Assembly (NCBI RefSeq): GCF_000516985.1
Contig: NW_006917091.1
Location: 6,611,521-6,675,520, forward strand
Length of the DNA: 64,000 bases
Direction: 5' to 3'
Origin: Pestalotiopsis fici W106-1
Lineage: Eukaryota; Ascomycota; Sordariomycetes; Amphisphaeriales; Sporocadaceae
Shown here: positions 49,294-59,098 of the stretch, in pieces
Layout of the letters: every line of letters starts with the position of its first letter
Position numbering within the stretch: position 1 is the stretch's first letter
Program-made: the position numbers and the translations under genes
The notes under the pieces: model-generated
The model's input: the letters and a program-made list of their open reading frames with translations, nothing else
Databases searched by the model: none
Told to the model about the DNA's origin: nothing

Positions 49294-49881
49294 TCAATAT
49301 GGAACTTTGATCTGCATCAACTCACGACGCTTCCTGTTGTAACTATAGTACCCGTTCGCGCCCTCAATGACTTCACCGCGTTTGTCATAGTTCAAGTACT
49401 CGTTGGATACAACTTCGGGATCCTCAACAGGACTGCGCTTGTTGTTGTAATGATGGTACTCATCACCGTCCTGAATCGGATTACCGCGCTTCGCATAGTT
49501 CAAGTACTCGTTGGATACAACTTCGGGATCCTCAACGGGACTGCGCTTGTTGTTGTAATGATGGTACTCGTCACCGTCCTGAATCGGATTGCTGCGCTTC
49601 TTGTTGTTGTAATGATGGTACTCGTCACCGTCCTGAATGGGATTACCGCGCTTGTCATAGTTCAAGTACTCGTTGGACACCAGTTCCGGATCCTCGAGCC
49701 GCTTGCCATGATCAATCTTGACGGGACTGCGCTCTAAATATTGCCAGGGTCAACAGCTTTTTCTGATCATGGAGGTCTACCAAACAATGACTTGTGACTT
49801 ACCGAGATTGACCGAGGGAATGGCGATTGCAGAAACGAACCCGACTGCGGCCAAAAGGCAGTACAGGCTGGAAGGCTGCAT
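49294..49881 (-). CDS. Secreted RiPP precursor with seven Kex2-bounded repeat peptides
   Basis: Exons 49803-49881 and 49294-49733, 172 aa. Residues 1-20 are a signal peptide (MQPSSLYCLLAAVGFVSAIA). After a short leader the protein is cut by Lys-Arg sites at residues 37-38, 54-55, 72-73, 89-90, 108-109, 125-126, 144-145 and 161-162. Between them lie seven segments of 17-19 residues. Type Y (residues 39-55, 91-109, 127-145) ends with the core NEYLNY; type H (56-73, 74-90, 110-126) ends with EYHHYNN; the last segment (146-162) ends with GYYSYN. Every core contains Tyr-x-x-Tyr next to the Kex2 site. This matches fungal RiPP precursors such as UstA, AprA and GigA in layout, though the cores differ from those known to me. 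The adjacent UstYa-type genes support this strongly. The product and its activity are unknown. Confidence 0.9.
49378..49698 (-). repeat. Internal 51-57 bp repeats encoding alternating core peptides
   Basis: Units on the minus strand: type Y at 49648-49698, 49486-49542 and 49378-49434; type H at 49594-49647, 49543-49593 and 49435-49485. Order is Y-H-H-Y-H-Y. The two H+Y pairs form a 108-bp period; the blocks starting near 49390 and 49498 (+ strand) agree at nearly every base over about 90 bp, including third codon positions. A diverged seventh unit (49327-49377) follows. Confidence 0.85.
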
Positions 49882-50612
49882 TGTGATTCTTGGGTAGAGG
49901 ACTTGATGGTGTATTGCAAAGAGAGTGATGCTTTGGAAAGTTGAAGACTATGAATTCAGTCAATAGTTTACGAAATGAAAGCGATGTCTTATATATTTAA
50001 TGTCTCAGCCAGGCATCGCTCTGCTGTATTCATTCTGTGCCTCTTACGCTCTTCCATGGACAACATAGCTTCCATGTCAACATGCCTCGAAAAGTTCCGT
50101 CTTGCTCAAGCCAAGGATTCCGCACTTTGCCACTGTTGGGGTCTGTACACGAAAATGCAGGGTGAAGAAGCTGAATGGGATCTTTCATCCGATACTCAAG
50201 CAGCCACCAAATATGCATTTTGCACGACATGCACCGCTGAATGATGCTACATTCACTCCATGTAGTGAGAACAACAGGTGATGCTTGATTTGGTGGATCA
50301 AAGTCTCGTGGACCCTTGATCTTCTCTTAGCCCATCCCGTTATGCATGGCGGAAAGAGCCCTGCATACATTGCGGCTGGTCTAGATGCAGCATACAGGAC
50401 GGAATCGCTGAGCTTTTGTATGTAGGACTTGTTGGAGTAAGTTACAAAAGATGCCTCGATATGTCTGTGTGTACTCTCCCTGGTTTCCACATCATACGTT
50501 ACGTGAGGGGCCCCAATTTGTCGCTTCAAGACTTTTGTGTTTTCCTTCTCCTCAGTCTCTTTCCCACATCCAGTCTCTTAGCAATTCTGCCAAAGTTTCA
50601 CACAGATTCGAC
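49882..50612. promoter_or_regulatory. Shared divergent promoter of precursor and first DUF3328 gene
   Basis: 731 bp between the two start codons. The precursor side has a TATA box (cttatata, 49988-49995). The other side is C/T-rich near 50530-50580, a usual fungal core-promoter trait. Co-regulation is inferred from orientation. No zinc-cluster-type inverted CGG pair was recognised. Confidence 0.55.
49988..49995 (-). promoter_or_regulatory. TATA box of the precursor gene
   Basis: tatataag on the minus strand, 107 bp before the ATG at 49881, followed by a C/T-rich, T-rich leader. Confidence 0.55.
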
Positions 50613-51659
50613 ATGTGGACCATTCCCAAGAGATCGCGGGCGTTCTCGCTGCCAGCTTGCGAGCCTCTTGATGGTGATCCCCTGATAGAGAAAGAGGGAA
50701 TGATACCAGTCTCTGCTCCGCATCAATATCGCTTCAACAGCTATCCAGCATTGTTTTTTCACCTGTCTGTTCTGTTTATATATTCCATCATCTTTGCCAT
50801 CATCGTTTTTGTTACCTTGGACTATGCCCCAAATCATGCACGTCGCCAACTTGTCTATTGTCAGTATTTTAAACCCGACAATGGCCAATTCATGAGTTCC
50901 ACTACTGACAAGAAAAAGCTCCCGCCCAGGGTGCCATATCTTGGGAGACCATGTTTCTGGATGCCCCTCTCAAGGGATCCAGCATCTATGTGGGAGACCC
51001 CAAGCCAGAGATCGACGATGCCTGGGGCGACCTCGTGCGGTGTGAGTAATACATACATGCCCAAGAGCTATTCGAGATTAAAATTCAGTTCTTGACCATC
51101 ATAAAGACGCAAACACCCGAGTCCAGGCGGAAGATCTTGAACGCATCAATCGCACATCAGTTCCCCTGAACGACGCCGAGGGCGGTTTTCTTGTCAACCT
51201 CAACGTCTTCCATCACCTTCACTGCTTGAACAAAATTCGCAAGCAGCTCTACAATGACTACTATCAGGACTGGCATAGCCCTTCGGCGCAACTAGAACAT
51301 GTCAATCATTGCATCGAATACCTCCGTCAGGTAGTCATGTGTAATGCCGATATTACCATGCAGGTAAAGTATTTGCGTATGTCGCCTGTGATTGAAATTT
51401 TGTATCGCTGACTCGCGCGTTTAGACCTTTGATTGGATCGACGACTACCGGCGCCCATGGCCGAACTTCAAGATCCAACATGAATGCAAAAATTGGGATG
51501 CTTTGACGGACTGGGCGAAAGAGCACAGTGTGCCGAGTCTCATAGGGCCCATTATCACGCACCCCGTCCTAGGTATGTTCTCTCGGTTCCACCAGCTACT
51601 CAAAAAACTAAAATTTGATTCAAATAGGAGTTTCGTGGAGAGAGGATGACATTCACTAA
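50613..51659 (+). CDS. DUF3328/UstYa-family membrane oxidase-like protein 1
   Basis: Exons 50613-50859, 50919-51041, 51089-51363, 51425-51572 and 51628-51659 (274 aa). A single membrane helix (about residues 45-69, PALFFHLSVLFIYSIIFAII) precedes the family entry motif YSPAQ (82-86, split by intron 1) and PKPEIDDAWGDLVRF. Both family motifs are intact: H165-H-L-H168-C169 (VFHHLHC) and H194-V-N-H197-C198 (EHVNHCIEYLRQ). Then MCNADI, WPNFKIQHECKNWDAL. UstYa/UstYb-type proteins catalyse oxidative macrocyclisation or related oxidations of fungal RiPP cores; the HxxHC motifs are thought to bind metal. It is the gene next to the precursor, divergent from it, and the best candidate for core cyclisation. 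All five exons keep phase. Confidence 0.9.
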
Positions 51660-52593
51660 GGTCGAAGATTTATCCTACAGATGCGGACGGGCAGGTTTGC
51701 GATGCTGTTTGGCAGAGCGATTGCACTATCTATGTAGACTTTCCCTCATGAAATCAATCCTTGGTAATTAATAAATGTACATGTTTGGAAAATGGCTTGG
51801 CTTCAGATCAGCTGTTGGGTGAAATTTACACCAAGTAATAGATTTGTGATTCTAAGCATACATTCTCGGCTTGACTAGAATAGTGATCTCCTGCTCGTCG
51901 ACTCTCAACAACCTGAATCTGACTGAAAAGCCTAAATGCTACCGGCATTGAGAAGCAACAAGTAGACGCCACTATCAAGTGAATGTCTATTGTTACATCA
52001 AGATGTGACATTCCAAATGTCGAGTCATATGATACTGTTGCATAGTGTCGTATAGAGTTGCTCCATGTTGTTTAGAGCTTATTGATTGGTTACGTATCGA
52101 TGCGTGGCAATAGGACGGGACGGCCTGCAAAATGTGTGATTAAGCAAACAGTCCTATCCCTACTTCCAGTCCCGACAGGTGCAACTTTAGATAAGCGGAA
52201 GATGATCTTTGCCTTTCTTGACCGCATGTTATAGCACATGTTCGCAGTTTTTCGAACCCTAGTTTTGTTGTGCCCATACCCCGCTCAGTGGACGCACATT
52301 TGGTTACACATGCACGAGTTGTAGCTCGTAGCTGAAGTCGGGCGCGGAATATGCCCGTTACCAACAATTCGAGATTCTTATGCGCTGCTACAAGGAACAA
52401 CGGTCCATAAGACAGACCGTCTGTTGCCGACATGCACTCTGTGCATAGCCAAGTCCGGTGAGATAGCCCTAACTATAACCGTGTGTCAACGGTAGGACTT
52501 TGTTCAGGGAAGTGCTGTGGTGATGTGATCGAATCTGGATCGTGGCCATTCTTGGGAGGCGAATAGCAAGTGGGAGCTGTGGTCATAGACATC
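51660..52593. other. Intergenic in peptide cluster
   Basis: About 930 bp between DUF3328 genes 1 and 2. No gene supported. Confidence 0.55.
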
Positions 52594-53401
52594 ATGTCTC
52601 CTGCCTCTTTTCCAAGTTCTAGTTTGGCCGCAAAAGCGCCATTATTTTCCATGAGGCGCATACCGTTATCCAAGATGAAGGGCTCTCGACTGCCAAATAC
52701 CCAAACGCTACTTTCCATCTTTTCCATATCCATACTGGCAATTATAGTTGTGTTTTTCTTGCGCAGTGATATTCCTTACACACCTACTCTTACGGTCAAG
52801 TCTCACTTGATCCAGGACTACCACCATATTGTCCAAGATGTTGAAAAAAGCTCCATTGTCATGAACTTCCGCGAGCACGCCGAGTTCAAGAACCTCAGCC
52901 ACGAATACGACATTTACTGGAAGAACACTAGGCCTCCAAACGGCGGCTACTTTGCGTGGCTGGACGAGACTGGGACGCGCAGACGCGACGGCATCTCCAT
53001 GTTTCATCAACTCCATTGTCTTGTCATGCTGAGGGAAGCCATGCAAGGCCTAGGAGAAGAAATCCAGTCACTAAAGGCTATGAGGCGAGACACTGCCCAT
53101 GAGGACCATGCTATGCACACAGAACATGACGATCTCCACTGGTTGCACTGCTTTGATTATCTGAGACAGGTATGTTATTTCGTACGTGCGTATAGCCTCC
53201 AGGACGGGGACTGATATTCTTTTTGCCGCATCGTAGGCCATACTATGTAATGCGGATTCGACGTTTGAGCCACACCTGATGAACAGCAACGGAAAGGACA
53301 TTGTTGATGGCATGATTGAACGGGACTGCAAGGACTGGAGTCTTCTGTACAAAGCTTCTGAGAAATCGGATTTCCAATCTCTGGTACTTGACAATGAATA
53401 A
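52594..53401 (+). CDS. DUF3328/UstYa-family protein 2
   Basis: Exons 52594-53169 and 53237-53401 (246 aa). Membrane helix at about residues 38-56 (TLLSIFSISILAIIVVFFL). Motif 1 is H138-Q-L-H141-C142 (MFHQLHC) and motif 2 is H182-W-L-H185-C186 (HWLHCFDYLRQ), followed across the intron by AILCNADSTFEP. It is the most divergent of the intact copies: the SPAR/SPAQ entry motif is absent, and between the two motifs it carries an extra acidic/His-rich stretch (TAHEDHAMHTEHDD). The C-terminus keeps only RDCKDW of the usual H-x-C..W block. This resembles the UstYb-like branch more than the UstYa-like one (inference). Probably a membrane-bound oxidase acting on precursor peptides. Confidence 0.87.
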
Positions 53402-53792
53402 AATCTAATCATCTTTGAGTCAGTGAGATATGTTTCATGTGAAGTGTAGCCATACTAAACATGGACTTCCTTGCGCAATAGACGTGCCAAGTAGGTAGGT
53501 AAACAATTTTGGAGAGCAGACGGAGAATGTTTCTAGCGTTCCTTTTCTTTTTTTCTTTTTTCTTTTTCTTTTCCTCCCCTCTGCATAAAATACTTGAAAG
53601 CAATTGCAGAACAACCAATAACATGGATTTGCGGCAGATTTTACGAATAGAATACTCGCCAAGCAGGCATGAGCTGCCGTGCGGTCGAGCCAATCTCAAC
53701 CAAACCATTCTTCATTTCACAGCCCGTCAAGACTGAACCACTTTCCCATCAAATTCATTGCGTTTCCCAGTCCTTAAATCAACGGTTTTCAA
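53402..53792. other. Intergenic in peptide cluster
   Basis: About 390 bp with a T/C-rich run at 53543-53580. Presumed promoter of DUF3328 gene 3. Confidence 0.55.
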
Positions 53793-54668
53793 ATGGGTCA
53801 GCATCACAACGTCGGAATGAGCTGTGAAAATGAAGACACGGACAGAAGCAGTAGCGACTCTGTCACTGATGCCCTGCTCGATAAGCATGGCAGCTCGAAT
53901 CATAGTAATGCCGGAAGGAAACGTTTCATTCATTCCTTCAGCTTCTTTGCATTTGGGCACGTTTCTATCGTCTTATTACTTGGTGTTTTGTGGTATTTTA
54001 CCATGAGTGCCATTCATCGTCCTCATCCATACGGAGTCAGCCTGATTCACAGTCTGTTGCCCATGACATTTTCCCAACTTGGCAAAGTCTCTAAATACTG
54101 ACGGTTTCATGGCCCAGGTCCTGCCCGAGTAGCAGTCGACTACAAGCGAACCGCAATGGACGTAAACATTGATTCTGTGAGCATGTTCAAGGGATTCCCA
54201 AGCGTCGAGGTCGATGAGGCATGGAACAATGTGCTTCAATGTGAGGAGATATTCCATGTGATGGCGGAAAGAAACTGCGCTGACACAATCTTAGATCGTG
54301 CACTAGCAGTCTTTCCTGACGAATTGACAGACCAGGAATCCATCGCCATAGAAGACGGTACTGGTCGTGTTCTTGTCACCCTTGGTGTCTTTGATGGCCT
54401 GTATTGCTTGGATGTGATGCGAAGATTTTCCTTTCGCGAATTTTATCCGGATGAATCGCAAATCTCTCCCCTGGAAATGATGGATTGCGTCGATACCGTC
54501 CGCCAGTACATCATGTGCTATGGAGACATCTCTCTCACCACCTACGACTGGAAGCGAGATCATCTATTGCCATGGCCAAACTTTCGTGTCGATCATGAGT
54601 GTCGGGATTGGGATGGCATCCTCAAGTGGGCAATTGCCCATCGCGCTTCTCGAGAGATGCTGGCCTGA
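53793..54668 (+). CDS. DUF3328-family protein 3 with lost histidine motifs (putative pseudoenzyme)
   Basis: Exons 53793-54006 and 54118-54668 (254 aa). A membrane helix (about 47-67, HSFSFFAFGHVSIVLLLGVL) is followed by SPARVAVDY and PSVEVDEAWNNVLQ, which fix the family. At the first motif the sequence is D164-G-L-Y167-C168 instead of HxxHC; at the second it is E191-M-M-D194-C195. All four expected His are gone, while both Cys and flanks (GVF..LYCLDVMRR, DCVDTVRQYIMC, LLPWPNFRVDHECRDWDGIL) remain. The frame is otherwise intact, so this looks like a maintained but catalytically altered homolog rather than a dead gene. The donor (gtgcca) is poor; it was chosen because it restores SPAR with a tactgac branch site. 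Another donor would change residues 70-75 only. Confidence 0.82.
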
Positions 54669-55881
54669 GTGCCTACATGTTTTCATGCTATAATTACTAC
54701 ATAATCTAGGTATTTATGGAGGCACATATTGAGGCAATCACCAGGGTAGCCAACTAGAATCCTCTGTATGACAATAGGAAGACCTGTTTGTTACCTTGGA
54801 TCAGATTTACACGGATAGTCTTGAGCTACTTTGCCGTGTGGATTGGAGTAAGCTCCTCGGGCACTTTGTCCACGCCACCAAACATTACTGACAACTTGCT
54901 GAGAAAGTCCGATTTGCCGATTCCTTGGTGCGGGAGTATAGCTGTCTTGGCAGACTTGAAAGTTCGTGACTGGATAGTGCTGTTGGCCCAAGATGTAAGC
55001 AGAATGACGAGGCAGCTCATTGGAAGTGCCGGCAAATGCCAATGGCTCTTGGCTAGAGTCAAACCTTTTAGCCATGATTTGGTTCATTCTGATACATCAA
55101 TTGACCTGAGCTCGATCTTCATAGCGCATGCAACGAAAGATGATCAAGCAAATATTTTCTTTTGTCACTTTCATTAGGATAATAGACTTTTGGCTGCTGC
55201 ATGATCAAGGCATAACGTTGCACCTCATTCGTTGCGTGCTATTGCATGCCGTTGTTGCATTCCCTGTGATTCGCGATCAAGGGCAACCATTGTGAGACTA
55301 CTATAGCTTTCTCTGCAATGTCGCCAACTGCGTGTGAGTGGTTAAAAAGGCCATGCAGGCAAGCGAGCAGGTCATTTGCCGGCATCAATCGCTACGACGG
55401 CGCGGAACTTTTGGCGGTTTGTGCGGCTGAACGACCGTGCATATGTACGTGATACCCTCCGCAGTGACAGAATATTTCCATTCAATCATGTGAGAAGACG
55501 AGAAGACCATGCATCGCGTCATGTACGTGACAGTCTCTAGACCTTGTGCACTCTGCTGGCCCGCGATGATACGAATGATGATGCCAATCACTTCACGGGA
55601 TGATCCACGCATTTCAGAAGTGGCAAGATTTTCAGCTCATCAAGGTTTGTCGGCCCAAGGATTCACAAGAGGAGGCGGGATTCCCAGGTTTGCTCCAAGA
55701 CCGTGCGATAGAGTCTCGGTGAGCGTGGTGGGACCATGGCTTCAATATGACAGCGATATGTCGTGGGCTTTTCTCTTTGCGTTTATCTGAAGCCTCTATT
55801 TGGTCTTTACTTGCCTTTCAACGCAAGCACCGGCTCTACCAAACCGTCCCTTGTTCTCAGATCTGAAAAAATAAATAAAAA
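54669..55881. other. Intergenic in peptide cluster, possible small minus-strand ORF
   Basis: About 1.2 kb. Short frames occur on both strands. The best is 55385-55612 minus (75 aa, ATG start), which has no recognised domain or signal peptide. No gene is called. Confidence 0.5.
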
Positions 55882-56820
55882 ATGTTTGGATCTGTTATTC
55901 ACAAGACTGGCACAGCCTCTATTTATTCTCAATATCACAAGGTCACATCAGCAGATGATGACATATCGCAAGAATTTAGTGGCAATCATGAGAACAGAGG
56001 GTTTTTCAAACACTTTCTGTCAAAAAGATGGGCGATATGGGCAGTGGTTCTGCTACTAGGCTCTGCACTTATCGTGATTTGGGCGATACAGGGCTTCAAT
56101 AATGCAGAAGTCTTCCTTCCGAACCGTACGTTGAGTGTCAACATATGGGGCTGTCTAATACTGACGCTTCTAGTCCAAACGGTTGTCATCCATTTCGAGG
56201 CAAACGACATCTTTATGGCTATGCCATCTCCCGAGAGCGATGCGGCGTGGGATAACTTGATGCCAGGTCAGTCTTTGTTTTCATCTACCGTTGCTTCAGG
56301 ATCCTCAACTAATTCATGAATCGTCTAGATGGCAGAGGTTTTGTTCTGGTGGATGATCCACAACAATATAATCTGCGCGCAGGTATCCCGACAGATGGTG
56401 GCCCAGACCGATATGGAGTGTCCATGTTCCACCAGCTGCACTGTCTTGTATGCCACGCTCTCATCCTCTATTTCCAGATTGAGGGCTATGCTCATTTTCA
56501 CACAGGGGCTCATTCGTGATGGATATTATTCTGCGCTCAATCATCAAGATCCAACCATAATAGGAATCAAGACTTCCACGGACGAGTCAGCATTGAGGCA
56601 TCACGGAGAGCATATTGGTCATTGTTTCGACTACATCCGCCAGGCTATCATGTGTAATGCAGATATGACACTGGAGTGGGCTGAAGTGAGTCCCTCTGGT
56701 AAGGTCCTTGCCAGTGTTGATGGATGGGGGATCCCTCATACGTGTCGTAGTTGGGATGATGCTGTCGAGTGGACGTTGAAGCACAAGGCGCCGTCAACCA
56801 ATCATACAGGAATAATATGA
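55882..56820 (+). CDS. DUF3328/UstYa-family protein 4
   Basis: Exons 55882-56125, 56174-56266, 56329-56447 and 56506-56820 (256 aa). The membrane helix is at about 50-69 (WAIWAVVLLLGSALIVIWAI). The SPESDAAWDNLMP stretch marks the family. Motif 1 is H147-Q-L-H150-C151 (MFHQLHC), motif 2 is H188-I-G-H191-C192 (EHIGHCFDYIRQ), then IMCNADMT and HTCRSWDDAVEWT. Introns are 48, 62 and 58 bp with canonical ends; intron 3 falls right after HCL, the same place as in gene 5. The sequence after motif 2 (LEWAEVSPSGKV) differs from the WPNF form of gene 1. Both motifs are intact, so activity is expected. Confidence 0.87.
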
Positions 56821-57515
56821 TGTAGCAATAAAAGCTAGAACTACCATGAAAGATTATGCCGTTGCCAAAGTAGACCCTGCAAGGCTCTCAAACGTATTGC
56901 TGCTGCAGCCACCACTCTGAAAGTCCAATAAGATGCTCACCTAGACATAATGGTATAGACTCTGATACTGTCATACGTATTGGTAGAAGATAATTAGGTG
57001 TTTGGACAAAAGGACGTTGGAGCGACATCGGTCAAATCCAAGCAGTGATACTTTCAGTCTAGATGGTAGTATCAGATGGAATAGCGCCACTAGGACTTTT
57101 GCAAGCGGTGAAAAGTCACGGCAGAGAGGCTGTCTTTAGTGATGTGATGGTACAAGAGCGCATGCATCTGCATGCTGCCAAGAATTGTGCAAGCACCCAG
57201 TCCATCCTTGGGGTCCCTGAGGCATATATCATAGACACACAGTGGGTGTCGTCCTACAATCTGTGACGATGCAGATACTTGGAGTGATTTGTGCCCTTGC
57301 TTCTGTCAATTTGCCTCTTGAGCGGTGGAAGATTTCCGCTATTCGGCCATGCACAGGGTCAATCAAGGTCAGAGGATAGCCATGGCGTTTTTGTCCCACG
57401 ACTCTCTTGAAACTCGTCTCACCTTTCTGCCAGATAGAACCCCAAGAGCCTGTTGCACCCTTGGAGCTATGGTATACCACATCTTGAAGTCATCACCGCC
57501 CCGAGTGTTGTCAAA
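56821..57515. other. Intergenic in peptide cluster
   Basis: About 700 bp. No supported gene; presumed promoter of DUF3328 gene 5. Confidence 0.55.
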
Positions 57516-58556
57516 ATGAAACTGCTGGCAAAGGCTTTGCATCACTGGTCAGCTTTGTGCGAGAGACAGGTATGCTACTCAGCGGTTGTTCATGATGCAA
57601 AGAGGAAAATACGACAGACCAAGTACATCTACATTGGCATCAACGTATGCCTGTTACTCATCTATCTTGCAACGTTTGCTTATGCATCATGGGCCATGAT
57701 TACCGAATATCATGAGGACGGTTTGATCTATTGTATACCGTCAACACCAAGACTATAGCCCCGAAAGCTGCTAACGCTGATAGCGCCGGCAAGATCAGTC
57801 GTCTCCTATGAAGAGAGACCATTTAACACGACATGGCTCGATCCTATACGCCAACTTCCGAGCCTGCCAGTCGATCGCGCGTGGAGTGCTCTGGCCCAGA
57901 GTGAGTACAGCCTTGCTCTCTCCTTGTCCAATGCCCCCGTACTAATTCCGTTGGATTAAACAGACCCCAATATTGTCGTTCAAAAGGCCGACTTGGAGCG
58001 CGTCAACAGAACTTCAGTTCCGCTGAGAGACGGTTCGGGGTATCTCGCATCTTTGGGTGTTTTCCATCAGCTCCACTGCGTTGTTGGTTACCTACTCCCC
58101 ATTGTCCAAGTGTCTAGTCTGACAAATCAATCCAGAACTACATTCGAGAGTATGCTTTTCCTGAGTACTATGTTCTCGAAGACCGAGAGTCTCGACGTGA
58201 TCATATACGTATGGAAACAATTATACCCTCGCCGTTGGTTTACCGCTTCTGACAGGGCTTGTTATAGTGCACTGTATTGACATGCTGCGCCAAATCATTA
58301 TGTGCCACTCCGACATCACCATAAACACCTATGAACGAATCCGTCGTACAGGAAAGCTCGAAGCGAATCGCACAACCCTTCATGAATGCAGGAGGTGGGA
58401 TCCGATTGCCGAGTATGCTCGTCAGCATTGGCCATCTCACGGTGGTCCATTTCTGGAAAATCCACAACTAGGTAAATGAACCCATCTGTTTCGTCTTTGC
58501 CATTTCTATCACGTAACGTTGTTGTTTCAGCATTGACAGTCCAAAGAGAGGTATGA
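57516..58556 (+). CDS. DUF3328/UstYa-family protein 5
   Basis: Exons 57516-57732, 57784-57900, 57964-58082, 58136-58208, 58268-58471 and 58531-58556 (251 aa). The membrane helix is at about 37-59. YSPARSVVSYEE (72-83, split by intron 1), PVDRAWSAL and the RTSVPLRDGSGYLASLGVFHQLHC block (about 127-150) are typical; motif 1 is H146-Q-L-H149-C150. Intron 4 ends at 58267 (ttatag), which gives H174-I-L-H177-C178; the stronger-looking cag at 58257-58259 would instead delete the first His. The tail has HECRRWDPIAEYA. A last intron (58472-58530) is optional; without it the protein ends at a stop at 58477-58479 (245 aa). Close in form to protein 1. Confidence 0.88.
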
Positions 58557-59098
58557 TTCTAATATCCATCTCAGGTCTCATATACCCAACACACGTAAAC
58601 GAGACTCAAGCTTAGGAACCTTGGCGACACGAAATAAGAGGCGCCTAATGGAAAACATGTACACTAGTTCTTGCAAATTGAGTTCAGATAATATATTAAA
58701 GTTGATAGACATGAATTTCGAGACATCTCCAGAAAGCCACTTGCACTTATTCTGGCTAAGAAGTGTAAATACAGCGATATGATAGCTAATCGTCTACCTT
58801 GACTACATGGGTTAAGTCTCTAGACTAGCATGGTGGGCACTAGGAGACTTGGCAACTTTTGATACGTTCTTTATTCAGCCGCACGAGTAGATCCGGACGA
58901 CCAAGCTCTATGAGTTCTTACATCCAAAGGTCAGACATTGCGACTATATATACGGCAGTCTCTATATAGCACCGAGGTTATATGACTCGTCTCTGCCTCT
59001 TTTACCGTTCTACATCTGCTGGTATCCTCGCAGTAGCTGGGATGAACCCCTAGCATGTTAAGCAACCGCGGCTCCTACGGAAGCACATTGATGTAAAC
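58557..59098. other. Intergenic between peptide cluster and HET gene
   Basis: About 540 bp. AT-rich. Contains a gactatatatac element (58938-58951) about 150 bp before the HET start that could act as TATA box. No gene. Confidence 0.5.

Noticed and set aside
54788..55177. 129-aa plus-strand frame between DUF3328 genes 3 and 4
   Set aside because: Begins at TTG, has no membrane helix or DUF3328 motif, and is crossed by a minus-strand frame.
55385..55612. 75-aa minus-strand frame in the peptide cluster
   Set aside because: ATG start but no signal peptide, repeats or known domain; not enough to call a gene.
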